A stretch of 64,000 nt of DNA from an uncultured Anaerolineales bacterium (GTDB lineage: Bacteria > Chloroflexota > Anaerolineae > Aggregatilineales > Aggregatilineaceae). The translations under genes were made by a program, and so were the position numbers. The stretch lies in contig CAKZOB010000080.1 of NCBI GenBank assembly GCA_937135955.1, positions 30,824 through 94,823 on the forward strand, written 5' to 3'. Shown here one piece after another: positions 57,727-64,000 of the stretch (position 1 is the stretch's first letter; each line of letters starts with the position of its first letter). Below the pieces are notes generated by a model. That model saw only the letters and a program-made list of their open reading frames with translations. It had not been told where the DNA came from and did no database searches.

Positions 57727-58533
57727 GTGATTCCCGACACCCCTCAACGATGGCCGCCCACCATTCGCGAGATCAACAGCCTGCCGCCTCAGCAGAAGCG
57801 TGCGATCTATCGCACCCTGATCCCAGACTGGGTATATCTGCGCTTCGGCATTGATCCCCAGGACGATACTCTGGGCGGACAGCCCGCGATTGTCTATCGC
57901 TATCCGCCCGGCAGTGGCTCGGTTGAAATCTCGGTGTATCCCGCGCCCGATGCGCCGGAGCCTGCCATCTATCTGCACATGGGCGACACGTTCAACGGGC
58001 AACTGATGGTCTTGATGGTGATAGTTGGCGATCCCGACTCGCCACGCTTCAACGTTGATATAGACGAAGAAGGGCGCGACACACAACTTGGCATCCGCAG
58101 CCGCAACATCCCCGAAGAAACCCGCGCCATGCAGGCAGGGTTGGCCCCTGGCCAGACCCGGCGCGGCCTGCGTCTGTTTCGGGCCGCCCTGCCCGTCTTC
58201 GAACAGTTCGTCAGCCGGGTGGGGCACGAACTGTTTCTCATCGAGCCGCTCTTCTACCACAACGCGATCACCTTCGAGCGCTACGGCTTTGCCTACGCTC
58301 GCGGCCTTCAGCGAATGCGCTGGATTCACCGTGAATTTCAGCCTGGGGGTATGCTGCACGCGCGTCTTGACGGCTCGACCCCCTTCCGTCACCCTGAGGC
58401 CTGGCGTTCGGTCTCCGGACGATCGTGGGCCATTCATGATGGTATTCTCGGGGAACCGTTCACCGATGTCCTCATGTACAAGCGGGTGGGAGTGCACGCA
58501 GGCATCGTGACTTTCCCCGACGCTACCTGGTGA
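57727..58533 (+). CDS. Hypothetical protein
   Basis: 268 residues, soluble, with no family I recognise. The C-terminal half has a dense conserved-looking stretch (RWIHREFQPGGMLHARLDGS, TPFRHPEAWRSVSGRSWAIH) that suggests an active or binding site with several His and Arg. The N-terminal part has beta-rich character (VEISVYPAPDAPEPAIYLHM). It starts with GTG 57727, AGAGGA eight bases upstream, 13 bases after smpB. No membrane or signal segment. Enzyme activity is a guess. Confidence 0.7.
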   Translation: MIPDTPQRWPPTIREINSLPPQQKRAIYRTLIPDWVYLRFGIDPQDDTLGGQPAIVYRYPPGSGSVEISVYPAPDAPEPAIYLHMGDTFNGQLMVLMVIVGDPDSPRFNVDIDEEGRDTQLGIRSRNIPEETRAMQAGLAPGQTRRGLRLFRAALPVFEQFVSRVGHELFLIEPLFYHNAITFERYGFAYARGLQRMRWIHREFQPGGMLHARLDGSTPFRHPEAWRSVSGRSWAIHDGILGEPFTDVLMYKRVGVHAGIVTFPDATW

Positions 58534-58561
58534 GGTGACCATCTCTCGGACGCTGGCTCCC

Positions 58562-58752
58562 GCGTGCAAAGGTTGACAGCAGCTTTGCTGTGTCCGATGA
58601 CTCTCATCCCCCGGCCCCTTTTCCAGCGCTGCGGGGGAGCACTCGCGTGAGAGACAATAAGTCCCCTCGCCCCGCGACGCAGTCGCGAGGGAGAGGGGAT
58701 GTAGGGGTAAGGGGCGGCAGGCTGCTGCAATTGTCTGTCACATTTTGCACGC
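58562..58752. repeat. MITE-like element with imperfect terminal inverted repeats
   Basis: The left end GCGTGCAAAGGTTGACAG (58562-58579) and the right end read on the other strand, GCGTGCAAAATGTGACAG (58735-58752), match at 15 of 18 bases. The middle contains a long dyad, CCCCTC (58663) ... CGCGAC-GCA-GTCGCG ... GAGGGG (58698), and no open reading frame. It fills the non-coding gap between the hypothetical gene and tRNA-Arg. The left end shares a 17-mer with 2131 and 63943. Confidence 0.55.
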
Positions 58753-58813
58753 ACCCCTGCACGCGCAGCCCTGGCATCGGGTGCGATAGCATGGTATGAT
58801 TGCAGCCGTACAC

Positions 58814-58886
58814 GCCGCCGTAGCTCAGTGGATAGAGCGCTAGTCTTCGGAACTAGGCGTCGCGGGTTCGAATCCTGCCGGCGGCA
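58814..58886 (+). tRNA. tRNA-Arg (anticodon TCG)
   Basis: A 73-nt cloverleaf: acceptor GCCGCCG/CGGCGGC, D arm GCTC...GAGC, anticodon stem CTAGT/ACTAG with loop CTTCGGA giving TCG, T loop TTCGAAT. The discriminator base is A. CCA is not encoded. TATGAT at 58795-58800 is a likely -10. Confidence 0.97.
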
Positions 58887-58891
58887 TCCTC

Positions 58892-58927
58892 GGCCAGCCA
58901 GAAACCGTCTGCGCTGGCCAATGTTTT
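58892..58927 (+). terminator. Probable terminator of tRNA-Arg(TCG)
   Basis: A 7-bp stem (GGCCAGC, 58892-58898, with GCTGGCC, 58913-58919) with a 14-base loop is followed by AATGTTTT. The T-run is imperfect. Confidence 0.55.
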
Positions 58928-58941
58928 GGCGTTGAAAGCGG

Positions 58942-58970
58942 TTGCCCGTTGTTCTCCCGAATGCTACAAT
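58942..58970 (+). promoter_or_regulatory. Promoter of trpS
   Basis: TTGCCC (58942-58947), a 17-base spacer and TACAAT (58965-58970). The short leader of about 40 bases leaves no room for a T-box or attenuator. Confidence 0.7.
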
Positions 58971-59016
58971 TTCTTCGCCTGAACCATGCTTCACACACGC
59001 ACAGGGTATCTCGTTG

Positions 59017-60048
59017 ATGAGTGCATCGACCCTCAAGAGACAAAAGCGCGTACTCTCTGGCGTTCAGCCATCGGGTAGCCTGACCATTGGCAACTATGTC
59101 GGCGCGCTCAAACAGTGGGCGCGCGAACAGTACAACTTCGAAAGCTTCTTTTGCGTGGTGGACTTGCACGCGGTCACTGTGCCCTACGATCCCGCCGAGT
59201 TGCGTGAGAAGACGCGCGAGGTGGCTGCGCTTTATTTGGCCTGCGGCATTGATTCCGCCGTCTCGACGGTGTTCGTCCAGTCCCATGTGCCCGCTCACAG
59301 CGAGCTGGCCTGGCTGCTCAATTGCATCACACCGTTGGGTTGGCTGTATCGCATGACGCAGTTCAAGGACAAGGCCGCTCGACAACAGGCTGACTCAGTG
59401 GGCACTGGTCTGCTCGACTACCCGGTGCTCATGGCCGCAGATATCCTGCTCTACCAAGCAGATGCGGTACCCGTAGGGGACGATCAGCGCCAACACCTGG
59501 AGTTGGCCCGCGATATCGCCCAGCGTTTCAATCATCTCTTCGGCGAGACCTTCACCATCCCCGAAGCGATGATTCCGCCGGCAGGTGCACGCATCAAGGG
59601 ACTGGACAATCCGCTGGTCAAAATGAGCAAGAGCCTGACCGAATCGGAATATCACGCTGTCTACCTGCTCGACCCGCCGGATCGGATCAGGAAGAAAATC
59701 ATGCGCGCGGTCACTGACTCCGGGCGCGAGATCCGCTTCAGCAACGATCCGGAGAAAGCCGGTGTGAACAATCTGCTGGAAATCTACGAAGCCTTCACCG
59801 ACCAGCCGAGAGACGCCATTGAAGCGCACTTCGCCCTGGCGCGCGGTTATGGCGATCTCAAGAAAGAAGTGGCGGAGGTTGTCATCGCTGCCTTGCAGCC
59901 CATCCAGCAGCGTTACCGCGAGCTGACCAGTGAAAAGGGCTTCATTGACGAGTTGTTGGCCCAGGGCGCAGAGCGGGCCAGCGCAGTAGCCGAAGCAACA
60001 TTGAGGCGCGCACGAGAGAACATGGGCTTCCTCATGCCGCCTGGCTAG
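59017..60048 (+). CDS. trpS: Tryptophanyl-tRNA synthetase
   Basis: Charges tRNA-Trp. The class I signature is present: SGVQPSGSLTIGNYVGALKQ at the N-terminus (HIGH-like TIGNYVGA), the ATP/Trp site PVLMAADILLYQADAVPVGD with QRQHLELARDIA, and KMSKS. ATG 59017 (MSASTLKR) is used because an ATG-like start at 58942 lies within the promoter's -35. 343 residues is normal. It is followed after 18 bases by the zinc-ribbon gene. Confidence 0.97.
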   Translation: MSASTLKRQKRVLSGVQPSGSLTIGNYVGALKQWAREQYNFESFFCVVDLHAVTVPYDPAELREKTREVAALYLACGIDSAVSTVFVQSHVPAHSELAWLLNCITPLGWLYRMTQFKDKAARQQADSVGTGLLDYPVLMAADILLYQADAVPVGDDQRQHLELARDIAQRFNHLFGETFTIPEAMIPPAGARIKGLDNPLVKMSKSLTESEYHAVYLLDPPDRIRKKIMRAVTDSGREIRFSNDPEKAGVNNLLEIYEAFTDQPRDAIEAHFALARGYGDLKKEVAEVVIAALQPIQQRYRELTSEKGFIDELLAQGAERASAVAEATLRRARENMGFLMPPG

Positions 60049-60066
60049 ACAGGCCGGGAGGTCGCC

Positions 60067-60786
60067 ATGAATGGCGAGCCGGTTCCACGTATTCCGCCGC
60101 TTGAGGGATGCCTGTATTGTCATCGTGAAGGGACAACTACGCTCTCGACGGAGCGGCGCTTTCTGGGGCCGCGCCGTTATCCGCTCTTACGCTGTAACCA
60201 TTGTGGCTCGGTAGCTGAGCTTGACTATGACCCAAACTCCGCTGATGACTGGCGCATCCGTTACCGCCGCGTCAACCAGGACTCGCGCTACTACTACGTC
60301 GCTGTACACTATCGGCGTCGCGGCTGGATGAGTGCCTCGGATGCGCTGGATATCAGCCGCCGCGGTTATGCGCAACGAATGCGCGTATTCCAGGCTGAGA
60401 GCGGCGATCTCTCCTGGCTGGCTCCACCTGATGTAGAACTCCCCCTGGCTTTGCGCGCTGGTGAGCAACTCATGCTGGAGATGCGAGCGGTCACGTTGCG
60501 TGAAGTCTCGCCCACCACACTTTTTGTGCGGCCCAACCGTGGAACTGTCCTGGACTCCGGCAAGTGCTATCTCAGTACGCATCGCTTGCTCTTGCACGGG
60601 CAGCGACAGCCCTGGGCACATGACTTGGTGACCATAGAGCGAGCGCTCTACAATGACCGCTACTGGCTGATCATCGCGCACGACGCGGAGCGATGGGTGC
60701 AATACGTTGGTTCATACCTTGAAGATCAGCTCGATCCCCAATTGTTCGTCACCGTGTTAGATTACCTGGCGCTAAATCGGCGATGA
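60067..60786 (+). CDS. Zinc-ribbon protein of unknown function
   Basis: 239 residues. The N-terminus has CLYC...CNHC, a likely zinc ribbon (about 15-46). A basic, Tyr-rich region follows (YRRVNQDSRYYYVAVHYRRR), then a C-terminal domain (about 130-235) with beta strands resembling a PH/GRAM-like fold (CYLSTHRLLLHGQRQPWAHD, YWLIIAHDAERWVQYVGSYL). No enzyme motif. It may be co-transcribed with trpS, 18 bases upstream. Confidence 0.7.
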   Translation: MNGEPVPRIPPLEGCLYCHREGTTTLSTERRFLGPRRYPLLRCNHCGSVAELDYDPNSADDWRIRYRRVNQDSRYYYVAVHYRRRGWMSASDALDISRRGYAQRMRVFQAESGDLSWLAPPDVELPLALRAGEQLMLEMRAVTLREVSPTTLFVRPNRGTVLDSGKCYLSTHRLLLHGQRQPWAHDLVTIERALYNDRYWLIIAHDAERWVQYVGSYLEDQLDPQLFVTVLDYLALNRR

Positions 60787-60853
60787 AGTGATTCGGCACT
60801 CTGGACGGCGGGAGTTCCTGGAAAAGTGGTCGGACAAATTGACCGGATAAGCC

Positions 60854-60882
60854 TTGACAATTCGTTATAAGTTTTTTATACT
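60854..60882 (+). promoter_or_regulatory. Near-consensus promoter with no downstream gene
   Basis: TTGACA (60854-60859), a 17-base spacer and TATACT (60877-60882), among the best promoter matches in the window. No gene follows on the plus strand; a strong terminator lies 45 bases on. Confidence 0.8.
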
Positions 60883-60888
60883 ATCGTC

Positions 60889-60964
60889 AAGAGTCCGCAA
60901 AGGACATCCCACCACCCCACCCGCTAGAGCGTCGCGTCTCCCCACACGCGACGCTCGCCTTTTT
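60889..60964 (+). ncRNA. Candidate small RNA of about 76 nt
   Basis: From the predicted start near 60889 to the end of the terminator the transcript would be about 76 nt. It has a small 5' hairpin, GTCC-GCAAA-GGAC, a C-rich single-stranded middle (ACATCCCACCACCCCACCCG) and a very stable 3' hairpin with a U tail. No start codon with a ribosome binding site is present. The C-rich stretch could pair with ribosome-binding sites of targets. This is prediction only; no known RNA family was recognised. Confidence 0.5.
60927..60964 (+). terminator. Strong terminator
   Basis: An 11-bp perfect stem (GAGCGTCGCGT, 60927-60937, with ACGCGACGCTC, 60946-60956) with an 8-base loop is followed by GCCTTTTT. 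It is too far from the zinc-ribbon gene (141 bases) to be its first choice and ends the transcript from the promoter at 60854. Confidence 0.85.
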
Positions 60965-61018
60965 GCTCGGCGTTGCTTTCACCTGCGTTTCCTGGCAGGT
61001 GCTTCCGTCCCCAACAGC

Positions 61019-61049
61019 AACAAAGGCCGCCATGAGAGCGGCCTTTGTT
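61019..61049 (-). terminator. Terminator of the P-type ATPase gene
   Basis: A perfect 12-bp stem (AACAAAGGCCGC, 61019-61030, with GCGGCCTTTGTT, 61038-61049) with a 7-base loop lies 14 bases after the ATPase stop. The U-rich arm reads in either direction, so it may be bidirectional. Confidence 0.85.
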
Positions 61050-61063
61050 CACGCGGCTGACTG

Positions 61064-63859
61064 TCAGGCAGATAGCGCCGCACCACGCCCGTGGCGAGCC
61101 GTGTGGCGCAAATAGACCTTGGTCAGCTCGGCGACAACCGAAGGGAGTAGGATCAGCGGGATCAGATACCCCCAGTGCAGCGCCGAGAGCGTCACAGTGT
61201 CGAATACGATCTCCAGGAACGGGACATACACCACTACCAGCAGCAAGGCCACGGAGGTGAGCACCGCATATTGCATGAAGCGGTTGCTGAAGAAACCGGT
61301 CCGATGGAGCGGGTAGATTTCCGACCGTGCAGTGTAGGCGCGCAGCAATTCGGAAAACGATAGCGTCACAAACGCCATCGTGCGTGCCAGTGTCCAGCCT
61401 GCGGGGCGCAGGTGACGACCAAGAGCAAATGCCAGCAACGTGACGGCGGTGATGATCACCGTTTGGATCACCATGCCCAATCGCATCTCATGGTTGATGA
61501 TTGGTTCGTGGACAGGGCGTGGAGGGTTATCCATGATGTCCGGATCGCCCTTCTCGACGCCCAGAGCCAGCGCCGGTGCGCCATCCGTCAACAGGTTGAG
61601 CCAAAGCAACTGAATGGGCGTTAGCGGAGCCGGTGTACCCGCCAGAGTCGCCAGGAAGATCACGCTGATTTCGGCCAGGTTACAGCTCAGCAGGAAGAAC
61701 ACGAACTTGCGGATGTTCGAATAGATGATCCGCCCCTGCTCCACCGCCGAAACAATGCTCACGTAGTTGTCGTCGGTGAGCACCATGTCTGCTGTCTCTT
61801 TGGATACGTCAGTGCCAGTGATCCCCATTGCCACGCCGATGCTTGCTCGCTTCAGAGCGGGTGCGTCGTTCACGCCGTCGCCCGTCATCGCCACGACATG
61901 GTCGCGCGCCCGGAACGCCTCCACGATGCGCACCTTGTGCTCTGGTGAAACCCGCGCGAAGACATCCACTTCCTCGATGATCGTGGCCAGTTGTTCCGGC
62001 GACATGGCCTCGACCTCGCTGCCGCGCAAGACACGCCCTTCGGGGCGCAGCAGGCCGATCTGTTGGGCAATGGCGCGCGCTGTGTCCGGATAGTCGCCAG
62101 TGACCATGACCGTTCGAATTCCGGCGTGACGCGCTCTCTCGATAGCGGCAGAGACCTCCGGACGCGCCGGGTCAATCATAGCAATCAGTCCCACGAAGGT
62201 GAGACCGGTTTCCAGGGTATCCGGCGTGAGCGGGTCTGGGATGCTCCCCAGCGGACGCTGTGCCACAGCCAGCACTCGCAGGGCCTGGTTGGCGAACTCT
62301 TGGTTCATGCGCAGAATCTCGGCTCGTGCCCCATCATCAAGAGGGCGAGCGTCGCCGTCCCACAGGATGTGCGAGCAGCGTTCCAGCACGATTTCCGGCG
62401 CGCCCTTGGTGACCGCCAGATAGCCACCCTCTGGTCGTGCATGAATCGTACTCATGCGCTTACGCGCTGAATCGAAGGGGATCTCATTCACACGCGGATA
62501 GCGGTTCTCAAGCTCGTTGCGCCACAGGTTCGCTTTCGCTGCCAGCGTGACCAGCGCGCCTTCCGTCGGATCGCCCACCATGCGGAATTCGGGGCTGTTG
62601 CCATTGTTACCCCCTGTCAGAGCCACGCCGCTTGCTTCCAGTCGGGCATCGCTGGCCAACAGGCCACCCGCAATCAGTTGATAAGCATCCGGCAGAGTCG
62701 CAACGTCTACCCTGCTCCCGTTGAGGAAGAAGTCCCCCTGTGGGGAGTACCCACTTCCCGTGACTTCGATGAGCGTGCTGTTAACAAACAGTTTGACAGC
62801 CGTCATCTGGTTCTGGGTCAATGTGCCCGTCTTGTCGGAGCAAATCGCTGACGCGCTGCCCAGCGTCTCGACTGCAGGGAGTCGTCGGATCAGCGCGTTG
62901 CGACGGATCATCTCGCGCATCCCGATCGCCAGATTGATCGTCACGATGGCCGGGAGTCCTTCGGGCACTGCGGCGATGGCCAGCGCCACCGCCGTGAGAA
63001 CCGAATCTTCGAGGGCGCTTGCCAGATCGATATCCCCAGCGCTGATCTCGCGGGCAAAGATCACTACACCTACCAGCACGCAAATAACCAGTGCAGCAAT
63101 GCTCAGCGTGCGCCCCAATTGATCCAGCCTGCGCTGCAGAGGTGTCGTCTCCTCTTCAGTGGACTGGATCATGTCAGCGATCTTGCCGATCTCAGTCGCC
63201 ATGCCAGTGCTAACCACCACCGCGCGACCGCGTCCATAAGTGACTGTCGTGCCCATGTAGCCCATGTTTTTGCGATCACCCGGCAGCGAATCTTCGGACA
63301 CGGTGATGTCGGCTCGCTTGTCCACCGCCACCGACTCTCCGGTCAGAGAGGATTCATCTACTTTGAGGTTGGCCGCCTCCAGCAGCAGGACGTCGGCGGG
63401 CACGTAGTTGCCAGCTTCCAGAACCACAATGTCGCCCGGCACGATCTGACTGGCCGGGATATTCTGCTGCGAGCCATCCCGGACGACGATCGCCTCTGGC
63501 GCGGTGAGTCTGTGAAGCGCGGCAAGTGCTTCTTCGGCTTTGCCCTCCTGGATAACCCCCAACGCAGCGTTCAGCGCGACAATGGCCAGGATCGCGGCTG
63601 CTTCGAGCCAGTCTCCCAGAGCCGCGGATAGCAGCGCCGCGAAGATCAGCACATAGATGACAAAACTCTGGAACTGTGCCAGCAGGCGCTGCCAGAAGGT
63701 AGGTCGGGGTTGCTCGCGCAAGGCGTTCGGCCCCACCAACGCCAGGCGGGTTTCCGCTTCTGCCGTCGTCAATCCCTTGACACGGTCGGTCTTGAGCACA
63801 GCCAAGACCTCGTCCGCCGTCATAGAATGCCAGGGCTGGTTAGGCACCGGAATACTCAT
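61064..63859 (-). CDS. Cation-translocating P-type ATPase, calcium type (P2A)
   Basis: 931 residues, probably pumping Ca2+ out of the cell. An N-terminal cation-ATPase domain is followed by the A domain with LTGES, M4 with the calcium-type VAAVPEGLPAIV, the phosphorylation site CSDKTGTLT, the nucleotide-binding FDSARKRMST and KGAPE, and the hinge MTGDGVNDAPALK. M6 has LLTDGAPALALG, close to the calcium-site NLVTDGLPATALG. About ten membrane helices are visible. ATG 63859 (MSIPVPNQPW) has AAGGGA 11 bases upstream; 63913 is a longer but less likely start. Mn2+ or other divalent ions cannot be excluded. It has its own terminator. Confidence 0.94.
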   Translation of the reverse strand: MSIPVPNQPWHSMTADEVLAVLKTDRVKGLTTAEAETRLALVGPNALREQPRPTFWQRLLAQFQSFVIYVLIFAALLSAALGDWLEAAAILAIVALNAALGVIQEGKAEEALAALHRLTAPEAIVVRDGSQQNIPASQIVPGDIVVLEAGNYVPADVLLLEAANLKVDESSLTGESVAVDKRADITVSEDSLPGDRKNMGYMGTTVTYGRGRAVVVSTGMATEIGKIADMIQSTEEETTPLQRRLDQLGRTLSIAALVICVLVGVVIFAREISAGDIDLASALEDSVLTAVALAIAAVPEGLPAIVTINLAIGMREMIRRNALIRRLPAVETLGSASAICSDKTGTLTQNQMTAVKLFVNSTLIEVTGSGYSPQGDFFLNGSRVDVATLPDAYQLIAGGLLASDARLEASGVALTGGNNGNSPEFRMVGDPTEGALVTLAAKANLWRNELENRYPRVNEIPFDSARKRMSTIHARPEGGYLAVTKGAPEIVLERCSHILWDGDARPLDDGARAEILRMNQEFANQALRVLAVAQRPLGSIPDPLTPDTLETGLTFVGLIAMIDPARPEVSAAIERARHAGIRTVMVTGDYPDTARAIAQQIGLLRPEGRVLRGSEVEAMSPEQLATIIEEVDVFARVSPEHKVRIVEAFRARDHVVAMTGDGVNDAPALKRASIGVAMGITGTDVSKETADMVLTDDNYVSIVSAVEQGRIIYSNIRKFVFFLLSCNLAEISVIFLATLAGTPAPLTPIQLLWLNLLTDGAPALALGVEKGDPDIMDNPPRPVHEPIINHEMRLGMVIQTVIITAVTLLAFALGRHLRPAGWTLARTMAFVTLSFSELLRAYTARSEIYPLHRTGFFSNRFMQYAVLTSVALLLVVVYVPFLEIVFDTVTLSALHWGYLIPLILLPSVVAELTKVYLRHTARHGRGAALSA

Positions 63860-63936
63860 TGGATGTACTATCCCTTGTCTGTGTGTTAAGTCCACGATAC
63901 CAGCACCTATCATACCACAGAGCGAACACTATGAGC

Positions 63937-63971
63937 GGGTGCGTGCAAAGGTTGTCAGCGATATGCACCCC
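63937..63971. repeat. Third copy of the 17-mer repeat, near the window edge
   Basis: GTGCAAAGGTTGTCAGC (63943-63959), identical to the copy at 2131, lies inside a GGGTGC (63937-63942) / GCACCC (63965-63970) dyad. It begins upstream of the ATPase gene and may be one end of a longer element beyond the window. The 139 bases after the ATPase start show no other feature. Confidence 0.5.
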
Positions 63972-64000
63972 GAGCGGCGTTCGTATTTTTATGACCCCTG

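Noticed and set aside
58887..59016. T-box or attenuator before trpS
   Set aside because: The promoter leaves a leader of only about 40 bases and no T-box sequence is seen.

Overview
This 64 kb window is one stretch of a bacterial chromosome, high in G+C and densely coded on both strands, with no rRNA, CRISPR array, prophage or complete insertion sequence. The gene set points to a member of the Chloroflexota, probably Anaerolineae-like. That placement is inference from protein style: TrmFO, SARP/BTAD-type regulators, a PTPS-related membrane protein, a giant PPC-repeat surface protein and several lineage-type hypothetical proteins. No taxonomic search was possible.

Layout. 1-5.6 kb: end of an unknown gene and a minus-strand block greA, dgt-like, uvrB (with a LexA-type box at its promoter) and a PHP-domain hydrolase. 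5.6-12.7 kb: an SH3-domain membrane protein, ligA, an RlmI-type methyltransferase, a tyrosine-recombinase homologue that has lost its catalytic residues, a FadD-type acyl-CoA ligase and the broken start of a hydrolase gene. 12.9-24.4 kb: ftsH, a membrane Ser/Thr kinase, a large polytopic membrane protein, a TPR/UroD-family/rsmD run, and a minus-strand operon cca-hpt-hypothetical-DUF971-HhH. 24.4-32.3 kb: a SARP-like regulator, tRNA-Arg(TCT), a two-gene operon of unknown function, aconitase and ribokinase. 32.4-37.3 kb: response regulator, histidine kinase and cobalamin adenosyltransferase overlapping or closely spaced, then an intact tyrosine recombinase. 37.3-43.7 kb: a small membrane protein, hflX, trmFO, a lytic transglycosylase whose promoter carries a second LexA-type box, fabF and plsX. 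43.8-51.6 kb: tRNA-Leu(GAG) and a 2,538-residue secreted protein made of about 22 tandem PPC-like repeats. 51.7-64 kb: a TPR/acidic/TM protein, a REC-GAF-histidine kinase, two tandem S41 proteases, smpB, an unknown protein, a MITE-like repeat, tRNA-Arg(TCG), trpS, a zinc-ribbon protein, a candidate small RNA and a calcium-type P-type ATPase.

How it fits together. Most genes are housekeeping: DNA repair and replication (uvrB, ligA, dgt), RNA modification and translation (trmFO, rsmD, rlmI-like, cca, trpS, smpB, hflX, three tRNAs), lipid synthesis (plsX, fabF), central metabolism (acn, rbsK, hpt) and proteolysis (ftsH, S41). No single complete novel system stands out. The best leads are the giant PPC protein, the 525/156-residue operon, the catalytically dead recombinase, the promoter-plus-terminator small RNA near 60.9 kb, the possible SOS control of a lytic transglycosylase, and a short dispersed repeat seen three times. 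Promoters, terminators and repeats were read by eye. Start codons were moved from the longest open frame where a ribosome binding site, promoter or family N-terminus argued for it.
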